Below, in pieces: positions 54,315-64,000 of a DNA stretch of 64,000 nucleotides; position 1 is the first letter of the stretch; the number at the start of each line of letters is the position of its first letter. The DNA comes from Acanthochromis polyacanthus. Taxonomy: Eukaryota; Chordata; Actinopteri; Pomacentridae. The notes below the pieces were generated by a model. It was given only the letters and a program-made list of their open reading frames with translations, was not told the DNA's origin and searched no databases. The position numbers and the translations under genes were made by a program. The stretch is taken from the NCBI RefSeq assembly GCF_021347895.1, contig NC_067113.1, positions 37,278,694-37,342,693 on the forward strand, in the 5' to 3' direction.

Positions 54315-57300
54315 TCATTCCTACTATTTGGTGCCATTTCGGCCTTGTTTAATCTATTAAAAAAATGTTAAAATTTCCAATTTGTTTGTCTTTTATCTGA
54401 AGGATTACTTATCAAACTATAAGAAAACTGTGTTGGTCCAGCTCAGGATATCAATAATCTAATATTTTTACCAAATTCTTTGCATGTGACAGACGGCAAA
54501 TGTCCACCCTGTTACGGGACATTCTCACATCTTTTACACTATGTTTCCAAACCACTAGCTATAATAATTACATTTAGTAAGAGCTAAAATGTCCCTTAAT
54601 TTACCCTTGAAATATCTATTTTGAGAAATATTAACAAAGAAGTATATGTACAAAAAATGTGCTCTATTGTAAGGCACAACACAATTTGAACACATTTCTT
54701 TTCAATTTTAAGATAATTTCAATGGAATCTGCATTTTTTTTAGTGATTTCATTATATTAATTAGAAACTGCAAGTAAACACAAAGACATGCTAAATATTT
54801 CAGACTTTTTATCTAATTCTCATCAAAAAATAATAAGGTAACAGGGTGGACAAGACGTCACAGAATGGATCTAATATTTGTGAACAAAATTGTATTTAAA
54901 AAAGTAAATTTATTTAACCTTTACATGAACATTAAAATTATTTTAAAAAATACTTCCAACAAATAAATAAAAATATTCTTAACTAGTCATATGAAAAACA
55001 TCAAAAACTTCATCAGCATCAGCTTTACATACGAATTTACTGAACAATATAATTCATTAACAATTAGAAATTCATTCAATAATTTAAAATAGGAAATTCA
55101 TTCAATAACTAAAAATAAAAATAAAATAATCAATTTATAACCAAAAATAATAATAGAAGACAACATATGCTGAAGAAAGATGTTTATCCACCTCTGTTAT
55201 GTCCCCCCTGTTACTGTGTGTCCCCCTGTTCCTGTGTGTCCCCCCTGTTCCTGTGTGTCCCCCCTGTTACTGTGTGTCCCCCCTGTTACTGTGTGTCCAC
55301 CCTGTTACTGTGTGTCCCCCCTGTTACTGTGTGTCCCCCCTGTTACTGTGTGTCCACCCTGTAACTGTGTGTCCCCCTGTTACTGTGTGTCCCCCCTGTT
55401 CCTGTGTGTCCCCCCTGTTCCTGTGTGTCCCCCCTGTTACTGTGTGTCCCCCCTGTTACTGTGTGTCCACCCTGTTACTGTGTGTCCCCCCTGTTACTGT
55501 GTGTCCCCCCTGTTCCTGTGTGTCCACCCTGTTACTGTGTGTCCCCCTGTTACTGTGTGTCCACCCTGTTACTGTGTGTCCCCCCTGTTACTGTGTGTCC
55601 CCCCTGTTACTGTGTGTCCACCCTGTAACTGTGTGTCCCCCCTGTTACTGTGTGTCCCCCCTGTTACTGTGTGTCCCCCTGTTACTGTGTGTCCCCCCTG
55701 TTCCTGTGTGTCCCCCTGTTACTGTGTGTCCCCCCTGTTACTGTGTGTCCCCCCTGTTACTTTGTGTCCCCCCTGTTACTGTGTGTCCCCCCTGTTACTG
55801 TGTGTCCCCCCTGTTACTGTGTCCACCCTGTTACTGTGTGTCCCCCCTGTTACTGTGTGTCCCCCCTGTTCCTGTGTGTCCCCCCTGTTACTGTGTGTCC
55901 CCCCTGTTACTGTGTGTCCACCCTGTTACTGTGTGTCCCCCCTGTTACTGTGTGTCCACCCTGTTACTTTGTGTCCACCCTGTTACTGTGTGTCCACCCT
56001 GTTACTGTGTGTCCCCCCTGTTACTGTGTGTCCCCCCTGTTACTTTGTGTCCACCCTGTTACTGTGTGTCCCCCCTGTTCCTGTGTGTCCACCCTGTTAC
56101 TGTGTGTCCCCCCTGTTACTTTGTGTCCACCCTGTTACTGTGTGTCCCCCCTGTTACTGTGTGTCCACCCTGTTACTGTGTGTCCCCCCTGTTACTGTGT
56201 GTCCCCCCTGTTCCTGTGTGTCCACCCTGTTCCTGTGTCCCCCCCGTTACTGTGTGTCCCCCCCGTTACTTTGTGTCCACCCCGTTACTGTGCGTCCCCC
56301 CGTTACTGTGCGTCCCCCCCGTTACTGTGCGTCCCCCCCCGTTACTGTGCGTCCACCCCGTTACTGTGCGTCCACCCCGTTACTGTGTGTCCCCCCGTTA
56401 CTGTGTGTCCCCCCCGTTACTGTGCGTCCACCCCGTTACTGTGTGTCCCCCCATTACTGTGCGTCCCCCCCCGTTACTGTGCGTCCCCCCCCGTTACTGT
56501 GCGTCCCCCCCCCGTTACTGTGCGTCCACCCCGTTACTGTGCGTCCACCCCGTTACTGTGCGTCCACCCCGTTACTGTGTGTCCACCCTGTTACTCTACA
56601 AAACGGTAACAGGGGGGACATTTAATGCTAAAGCTGTCCCTTACTGCTAATGTGATGAAAAACAAGATAGCACTTAGTGACAACCAAGGAAGATTTTTAA
56701 CATATTTATTAACCATATTTTTGAAATTACCAAAAAATATAATTTTCTGCTATAAAACAGGGTAACAGGGTGGACATCTTATGCTTTACCACGTCAGTCA
56801 AGCATTCTAAAACACTTAAAAAAGGCTGTTTAAAGAGAGGTACTTACTTTACTTCCATTAGTTTGATTTTCCCTCCAAAAGTGTAAGCTACTTCCTGTAT
56901 CATGTGACTAGATGATGTATTGGGGGGGCGTGTGCAGAGATCTTTGTATCAAAGTAACAGGGTGGACAGTTGACTCAGGGACACAACATATTTTGAATAT
57001 TTTAAGCAGTAAAAATGTATAAATAACGAAAAATAACATTTGGGGAGGTAGATTATAAACAAAGCTGTGCAACAATAGTGAAAAGTGTTGGGTTTATTTT
57101 ATTACTATTACTTTTATATGTATTTTTAATTGAGCAAACATGATTTGGGACATGGGAATTTGGCCTACTTATCCAAAAATAAGGGTAATTATTTAAAATT
57201 GAAATATTCCTGCATACATATCATTGTATATTATGGTAGAGAACTGTTAACCATATAAGCCAGGCTTTTAAAAATTAGTATTAGGACATTTTTACCAAAA

Positions 57301-57352
57301 ATATGCAATGCTCTGTCAGGGGGACTCAAATGGCACCGAATAGTAGGAATGA
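54315..57352. mobile_element. 3.04-kb TIR element carrying a satellite array
   Basis: Inverted ends TCATTCCTACTATTTGGTGC and TCATTCCTACTATTCGGTGC, then CATTT on both (25 bp, one mismatch). Both flanks are the same 11-bp minisatellite, so it inserted into it. No coding region is seen. Single copies of TGTCCACCCTGTTAC lie near the left end (54501, plus) and, in inverse orientation, at 54838, 56606 (variant), 56762 and 56954. A 1.4-kb tandem array of the same motif lies between. Confidence 0.78.
55195..56600. repeat. ~20-bp satellite (CCTGTTACTGTGTGTCCCCC)
   Basis: About 70 copies of a 19-21-bp unit with CCCCC/CCACC, TAC/TCC and, toward the right, CCGTTACTGTGCGTCC variants. All three plus frames are open because the period is not divisible by three and no stop is formed. 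The cysteine/proline-rich products are artefacts. Confidence 0.97.
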
Positions 57353-57545
57353 GACAAACACGTCTGGAACACGTCTGCAACACGTCTGGAACACGTCTGG
57401 AACACGTCTGAAACACGTCTGAAACACGTCTGGAACACGTCTGGAACACGTCTGGAACACGTCTGGAACACGCCTGAAACACGTTTGAAACACGTCTGGA
57501 ACACGTCTGGAACACGTCTGGAACACATCTGGAACACATCTGAAA
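57353..57545. repeat. 11-bp minisatellite AACACGTCTGG
   Basis: About 16 copies of AACACGTCTGG/AACACGTCTGA, ending at GAAACGG next to the LINE 5' region. Minus frames read an 11-residue VFQTCSRRVPD repeat, a repeat artefact. Confidence 0.93.
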
Positions 57546-57645
57546 CGGTTTGGCTTCCGGCGGGCGATGCTAAAGGAAGCAAAAGTTTAAGCTCTGCTGA
57601 TTAACCAACTTACCAAACGACAATTAAACAAATATTGGCAAAAAC

Positions 57646-58720
57646 ATGCCCAGCGACAACCCAAGAGCAGGTGCTGGCGATAGACTCTCAAGATACTCGT
57701 ACAGAAATAAAGAAGGAGAAGAAAAATCGTCAGAACCAAATAAAGCTAGTAAACATGCTAAGCTAGATGCAGCCAGCGTTAGCAAAGATACCGTAGCCAC
57801 GGCTAAAACCGTGGAGGAGATGTTACAAGCTATCGTTCAGTCAAACCGAGAAATACGGGGAGATAATCTACAGATGAGGGTGGATGTAAAGGAATTCAAA
57901 GGCCAAACTAACGACTCATTCACAAGACTTGAAACATCAGTCAGAGGTTTGAGCGCACAACTAACAAAACTGGAAAAGCGGGTCGTTGATGTGGAGGAGC
58001 GAATAACAATCACAGAGGAGAGCTGGGTAGCTTACGGGAAAGCCATCGGTTTCCTACTACATGAGGCGGAACTTATGGAGCGATGTGAAGATCTTCAGAA
58101 CTAGACGAGAAGACAAAACTTGAGGCTATATCAGGTTCCTGAGGGAAGCGAAGGACGAAACATGGTGACCTTCATAAAACAGCTACTGCCGAGTGTACTC
58201 ACGAGCCTGCCATTAAAAGAAGAAGACATAAGGATTGACCGGCCGCATAGAGCGCTCATGCAGAAACCGACAGAAAAAGACCCCCCCCCCCTCGCTCCAT
58301 TGTGATAAGATTTGCGGACTATACAGTGAAGGAACAAATCCTGCAACACGCCTGGAAGCAGCGCGTTGTAAAGATGGGTGAAAGGCAGATCTACTTTGAT
58401 AATGACTACTCACCGGAGCTGCAGAGGAAGCGCACTCAGGTCAGATAAGTTGTTAAACAACTGAAGCAGAAAAGTGTTAAAGCCAAATGCATGTACCCAG
58501 CGCGGTTGAGGATGACGGTAGGCTCGGAGGAAAAAACTTTCCAGACCTTGATGGACGCAGCGCCAGTACTGCAAGACCTCAACATTCAAGTCCAAGTAGA
58601 CGAGCGGGATAAAGTGGAGCGAGAGCTGACCAGGCACAGATGGGAGAGAAGGGAAACCAATCGAGGTGGTCGGAATGCCAACATATTCACCGAAAAAGAC
58701 TGTAGGTTTTTCTTCCCTTG
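57646..58720 (+). pseudogene. LINE ORF1 (L1 ORF1p-like)
   Basis: It begins MPSDNPRAGAGDRLSRYSYR. A coiled-coil segment (about 50-140, VDVKEFKGQTNDSFTRLETS with heptads through LTKLEKRVVDVEERI) follows. Next is an RRM-like domain (NLRLYQVPEGSEGRNMV… after a stop at 58102-58104, then RIDRPHRALMQKP). A C-terminal domain with YFDNDYSPELQRKRTQVR, then MYPARLRMTVGSEEKTFQ, ends the protein at 58718-58720. Stops at 58102 and 58446 and a frameshift at the C-run (58281-58291) break the frame. The role in intact relatives is RNA binding and trimer formation. Confidence 0.85.
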
Positions 58721-59252
58721 AAATGATTCAGGAAATTATTCAAAAATAAGGTATGAACAGCTGTGAAAAATCTTATGTTAGATATGTTACAGCTTAAAGT
58801 TGCATGTACATTCCTAGTTGGGTTCACTCTTACTTATTATTTATTTTGTAATAATATATACGTTGCCGATACCAGAATGTAATAATAGCAGGGTTTTTTT
58901 TTTTGGTTGTTTTGGTTTGTTGTATCGGCTGCATTTGACATGAGTGATTCACACTCGGCCATCTTAAGGCCGCAGCAGTTCACCCTACGCAAGGGCACTA
59001 CTGCACAATGTGACATTTTCCCGGAGGGATTCCGCCACCCTCCGCCCAGTTCTATACGGGGGCTGGCAGGTAGGCCAGTTGAGGACTTGGAAGCCTGTTC
59101 AATCATTTTGAGTCCTGATGTTCTTTCTGGGACCATGTTATTTTTTTTCTGTTTTGTTCTGTGTTACACCCTTCACAATTCATAGGTATCTTTCAACAAG
59201 TGACAATACATACTACAAGTTTCACGACAGGAAGGATTAAAATTAATGTTAT
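58721..59252. other. LINE inter-ORF region
   Basis: The spacer between ORF1 and ORF2 of the LINE, with no protein match that I recognise. Confidence 0.5.
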
Positions 59253-62200
59253 ATGGATGGTTTGACAGTGGTCAGTTATAACGTAAAGGGTCTGGGAAAT
59301 CCAGTTAAAAGAAAGAAAATACTCAATCAGCTTAAAGCTTCAAATATTTCAATTGCAATATTACAAAAGACACACCTCTCTGATGCAGAGCACCTAAAAT
59401 TAAAGAGGGATTGGGTGGAACAAATATACAGTGCATCTCATGAAAAAGGGAGAAAACGAGGGGTTGCTATTTTGATCAGGAAAAATGTATTTTTTAATAG
59501 TGAGAAAGTATTGAAAGACAAAGACGGCAGATACATCATGGTTAAAGGTACAATAGGGGAAAACAGATTCACATTTTTGAACTTGTATGCACCAAACGAG
59601 GACTGTCCCATTTTTTAAAGAAGATTGCATCTAAATTAGCGGATGAAGGGGAGGGAATCATGGTGGTTGGGGGGGACTATAATTGTGTACTAAATTCAAA
59701 TATAGACCGACTACCTGGTGAAAAAGGACCTCGAACAAGCAAATCGGTTACAGTTCTGGGAATGATGGACGGATTGGGCTTAATTGATGTATGGCGATAT
59801 CACCACCCCAGAGAGAGGGACGATACATATAGGTCCCAATCTCATGGGAGTTACTCAAGATTGGATATGTTTCTTGTTTCAAAGGCAGAAATACATAAAG
59901 TGACAGAATGCAAGATAGAACCCATTACTTTGTCGGATCATGGTCCCATCAAGATAAAAATAAATTTAGGGCAAGAAAAACAATTCAAATACTGGAGACT
60001 TAATGTCTCATTACTAAATGACCCTTCAATTCAACAGGAACTATGTGACAAACTAAAAGATTACATCAAAATAAATTATAATGATGATGTCACTCCATCT
60101 AATTTATGGGATGCTGCTAAAGCGGTTATGAGGGGACATATTATTCAAATTGCATCCAGAATGAAAAAACAGAGAGAAGGCAAAAGACTTGAATTGGAAA
60201 CTGTAATTGCGAAATTAGAAAAAGAACACAAAAAATCAAGAGAAAGAAATACACTAAAACTGTCAAAACAGGAGAGACAAAAACTAGATGAATTACTCAC
60301 GTACAAAGCAGAGGGAATGCTCAGATTTGTAAAAAGAAAATATTATGAAAAGGGTAATAAATCCAGTCGGCTACTGGCTTTTCAATTATGGAAAGCTCAA
60401 TCGAACCGTGTGGTATCAAAAATTAAACACCCTGACACAAATATAATCACTTCTAAACCAAAAGAAATAGCAGAGGCATTTGCTGCATACTATAAAAAAT
60501 GATACGAGTATCAAGAATTAGCAGGGAAGAAGGAGAAAATTACAAAACGTCTGGACTCTATTCAATTAAGCAGTTTATCGCAGTCGGAAGCTGAGATGTT
60601 GTGTTCCCCTATAACTGTACAGGAAATAACAGGTGTAATACGGAAGTTAAAGAACAGTAAATCCCCAGGTGCTGATGGATTCTCGGGGGAATACTATAAA
60701 GTTTTTGTTGATGAGTTAGCCCCAATTTTATGTAAGGTCTATAACTACGCACGGAATGAAAAAGACCCCCCTAAAACCTGGTCGGAGGCAATCATTAGTG
60801 TCATACATAAAGAAGGAAAGGATCCCCCCCAATGCATGGGATATCAACCCATAAGTCTGCTTTGTCAGGATTTAAAAATCTTGACTTCCATCTTAGCAAA
60901 TAGAATACAAAAATACATTCGGAAATTAGTTAACTCAGATCAGACAGGATTCATTACTGGAAGGCAAGGCACCAATAATGTTAGACGAGCTTTAAATTTA
61001 CAATCTATTGCTTCTGATCGAGACACTCCATCAATGCTTCTCAGCTTGGATGCTGAGAAGGCATCTGATAGGCTGGACTGGATGTTTTTAAAGCAAACAC
61101 TGGCTCACATGGGCTTTACTGAAACCTTTTTGAGTTGGATAAGTGTGTTCTATATAAATCCTCGGTCAAGAGTGTGAGTTAATGGCCACTGTTGGGACTT
61201 CTTTTCCCTGGGAAGAGGAACAAGGCAGGGAGATGCTCTTTCACCCACCTTGTTTGCTGTAAGTATTGAGCCGCTCGCAGAATTAATTAGAAGCAACCCC
61301 CTCATACAAGGAATAAAAGATGAAGGGGGGGAACCAACATAAAATAGCCTTATATGCGGACGACGTATTATTATTTATTGAAAATCCTGTTGATTCAATC
61401 CCGACTCTCCTACAAAATCTTAATGAGTATGGTCTAGTATCTGGTTATAAAGTTAATACTAGTAAATCAGAAGCCATTATGGTGTCTGGGGAATGGCCTA
61501 GCCAGCTTGATGATGTAGTGACCTTTCGTAGATCTTTGCAGGGCTTCAGATACTAGGGTGCCACACTTACTCCCAAAATTGCTCAACTGTACCAGGCTAA
61601 TTATAAAAAACTATTTGAGACTTTTAAAAATGATTTGGCAAGATGGGATGTACTTCCTTTATCACTTTTTGGTAGAGTAGAGGCTGTTAAAATGAACCTT
61701 CTCCCGAGGCTCTTGTTTTCGTTTCAGTCTCTCTCGGTATGGATCCCGATGTCGGCTTTCCACTGGTTGGACAGGCTGACATCGGGATTCATATGGCAAA
61801 ATAGGAGACCACGAGTGAGACTTAAATTACTCGCTCTTGGGAAGAACAGGGGTGGAATCACCCTCCCCAATATAAAATATTACTATTGGGCAGCGCAGTT
61901 AACAGCAATAGCAGTTTGGATTAATAAGGATATAGATCAGGGTGGATAAATATAGAACAAAATTCTCTGCCATCTATACCTCTATCTGTTCTCACGTTTT
62001 TGAATAAGCAGTCAAGGGAAAAAAATTGAAATAAAAAATGTTTGGGTGAAACATACTTTAAAAGTATGGTCCACTGTACAGAAGAGATTTAGAGGGGCAG
62101 TTTATGCAGATTGTTGGAAACCCTAACTTCCCCCCTTCAACAACAGATATCACTTTTAAGAGATGGGCAGACAGAAAGCTAATGGTCACTGATCAGTTAT

Positions 62201-63946
62201 TTTGTGATAATGTTCTACAGCCATTCTCATATCTCCAAGATAAATTCTCTGTACCTCAGGGTGATATGTTCCGGTACTTTCAAATTAGACACTATATAAT
62301 GAGTCATAAAGATTGGATTATGATTCAGAATTCTCCAACAAATGTAGAGATGTATTTTATTAGTATAATTAAACATCAGCTACCTAATAAGAAACATGTT
62401 TCTTATATATATAGAAATCTGTTACTGGATACTCCAGACAATACTTTACATATTAAAAATAAATGGGAGCTGGAGTTAAATGTTGTAATTGAGGATGAGG
62501 AATGGGAAGCAATGTGTGAGGGATGCCATAAAGGTATTAATAGTCCAATGTGGAAGGAGTTTGATTGGAAGACAAAATTAAGGTTCTTTAAAGCTGCTGT
62601 CCGGAGTTTCCGTTTGTTTTCAATTTATGTATCATTTTTTAACAAAGCTTAAATGTGTTAGTCTAGTTCGATACTATAATATAAAGTTAGAATAACGCGA
62701 TATGAAAATTTATTCCTGAGCTCCGCCTTCCTCTCATAGACCCCCATGTTATTCCAAAAAGCGCCGGTCGCTGCCGACCAATCAAGTTCGAGCTTCAGCT
62801 TTGTCATGCTGTCAATCAACGGTTACACGCACAGCAAGCAAGCCCATGCAGAGGTGGGCGAGCTACGCACTACGCAACCGCGCGCACATTTGTTTTGCTT
62901 GTGGAGGAGAGAGCCTCAGGGATCAGCAACTTCCAGAAAAGTTACCGATCCCACGGCTTGTCAGGCCAAGAGACTGCAGGACGTTTTTTGGCTCGGGGTG
63001 CTCGCCTCGCTCCCCGACCACGGCCTCCATAGCCCGCCTGACGGCTTCGTTTAGATGCCCGACCTCTGGAGGAAGATGTTGGGGCGTCTGGGACATACTC
63101 TTCGTCAGAGGAGTCATGCAATTCTGAACTCTAGATAGAAATAAATAAACAATGTAACACATATACACGCGTAAATGCACTAAGTTTGATAAACAACGTC
63201 ATCCAGAGGGATACACGAGTGTAATCACATATTGAAACTTTACTCGTTCGTCCTAGCAGATTCATGTTATTTTGGTATTAGGACAAGTTAGACTCAATAC
63301 AGCATTCTAACGTAATTCCTTTATTATTTACTAAATGTACTAAATGTAGAAGAGTGGAAAACAGCAAAACAGGCGAGATGCTGCAGCACTCCGGGCACTC
63401 CTCTCATGTACTGCACGCGTGCACAAATAAAGGAAATCAGAGGGAGGGACCAACAGTGTTTTGGGAGACGCTGCGATTCAAACTCCGGACAGCAGCTTTA
63501 AGACCCCTTCAGCGGTGGCTAAATTTACAGATAACCCAACAGCAATATACTGTTGGAGAAAATGTGGAATGATCGGTGATCATTCACATATATTCTGGGA
63601 TTGCCCGAAGATAATTCCTTTTTGGAAGGAAACAAAAAAAGAAATAGATAAAATTTTGGACACTGATTTACCTTTCACCCCATGTCAGTTTCTTCTAGAT
63701 TTAACTCCTGAAGGCATGTATAATAACTCCGAAAAACAACTTTTACACATACTCCTGATAACTGCAAGAAAAATGGTAACAGTAAATTGGATGAATCCAC
63801 TGCCACCTACAACAACACAGTGGAAAGAGAAATTGAGGGAGGTGTATGGAATGGAGGCTTTAACTGCCCAAGTACAACTGAAGGCAGAAGATTTTGGAAT
63901 GAGGTGGCTACCTATATCGAGATATCTCTTTGGGGAGAACTGCTAA
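59253..63946 (+). pseudogene. LINE ORF2: endonuclease, reverse transcriptase, C-terminal Zn motif
   Basis: The APE-type endonuclease begins MDGLTVVSYNVKGLGNPVKR. The usual catalytic QETH is QKTH (ILQKTHL, about 59370). GGDYNCVLN, SRLDMFLVSK and LSDHGPI follow. A stop at 59616-59618 splits the domain. The reverse transcriptase has NSKSPGADGFSGEYYKVF, SLDAEKASDRLDW, RGTRQGDALSPTLF and ALYADDVLLF. It is followed by the LPNIKYYYWAA block. The C-terminal part has CWRKCGMIGDHSHIFWDCPK (zinc motif) and ends RWLPISRYLFGENC. Stops at 60500-60502, 61175-61177 and 61553-61555 and a frameshift near 61940 inactivate it. The 906-bp insertion at 62592 falls exactly between WKTKLRFF and the next conserved block. 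Confidence 0.9.
62592..63497. mobile_element. TTAA-target non-autonomous transposon inside LINE ORF2
   Basis: Perfect 18-bp inverted ends AGCTGCTGTCCGGAGTTT. TTAA is at 62588-62591 and 63498-63501. It is 906 bp and GC-richer than its host. Frames inside (plus 62801-63127, minus 62923-63180) have no recognised family. The target duplication and the continuous LINE coding sense on both sides define the element precisely. Confidence 0.93.
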
Positions 63947-64000
63947 TACTTTGTAATGTCGAAAATACTTTGTATTGTTTAAAATGTCAATTTTTTTATA

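Larger units (their letters stand above)
57546..64000 (+). mobile_element. L1/Tx1-type LINE, near full length, decayed, runs off right edge
   Basis: The order is 5' UTR, ORF1 (57646-58720), intergenic part (58721-59252) and ORF2 (59253-63946), then a 3' UTR cut by the window edge. All parts carry stops or frameshifts. A TTAA-target element (62592-63497) sits inside ORF2. Confidence 0.9.

Noticed and set aside
55180..56650. Three overlapping long Cys/Pro/Val-rich frames
   Set aside because: All three frames are open across a 20-bp satellite, which is not a sign of coding selection.
57231..57582. Frames with a VFQTCSRRVPD repeat
   Set aside because: Artefact of the 11-bp AACACGTCTGG array.

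Overview
This is a teleost fish nuclear genome window. The evidence is intron-bearing vertebrate genes whose exons carry strong protein matches, together with fish-type repeats: Tc1/mariner, hAT and Harbinger elements, L1/Tx1-, L2- and I-type LINEs, a tRNA-derived SINE with an ATCC tail, and many long minisatellites. The species cannot be named from this sequence.

Four host genes are supported. dusp16 (MKP-7 phosphatase) lies on the minus strand with its 3' end beyond base 1. Coding exons are at 8296-8523, 5160-5298, 2775-2938 and 1-133, and a probable non-coding first exon lies at about 22047-22330. gpr19 (orphan GPCR) is on the plus strand, with a complete coding exon at 30525-31793 and a probable CpG-rich 5' exon near 26439. 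crebl2 (small bZIP protein) is complete on the minus strand in three exons (38690-38704, 38018-38215, 36011-36163), converging on gpr19. tbk1 (TANK-binding kinase 1) is on the minus strand. Its last 11 coding exons (43776-53321) encode the 307 C-terminal residues. The kinase and ubiquitin-like domains were not found between 53322 and 64000 and probably lie beyond the right edge.

Most remaining sequence is intronic or intergenic DNA packed with repeats. Region 1-22 kb (dusp16 introns) holds a mariner element split by a Harbinger, a 35-bp minisatellite, hAT elements nested inside one another, a Tc1 copy, and a long array of TAGC-rich repeats interrupted by a hAT MITE and by a LINE tail that itself carries a TIR element. 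Region 22-38 kb (gpr19 and crebl2) holds a rearranged Tc1, minisatellites, a full-length SINE and a hAT MITE 130 bp after the gpr19 stop codon. Region 38-42 kb holds an I/Nimb-type LINE with an open RT-RNase H frame right against the crebl2 promoter. Region 43-64 kb holds the tbk1 exons separated by four tandem arrays, two further LINEs of L1/Tx1 type, two TTAA-target elements, and a 3.04-kb element with terminal inverted repeats that contains a 1.4-kb satellite.

The host genes do not form an operon or joint pathway. They are neighbours: DUSP16 dampens JNK/p38 signalling, CREBL2 is a CREB-like factor, GPR19 is a receptor and TBK1 drives innate immune and autophagy signalling. The most useful observations for follow-up are the nested insertions with exact target-site duplications, the polypyrimidine expansion at a dusp16 splice acceptor, the consensus CRE in the crebl2 promoter, the X-box-like motifs, and the uncharacterised 3.04-kb TIR element.
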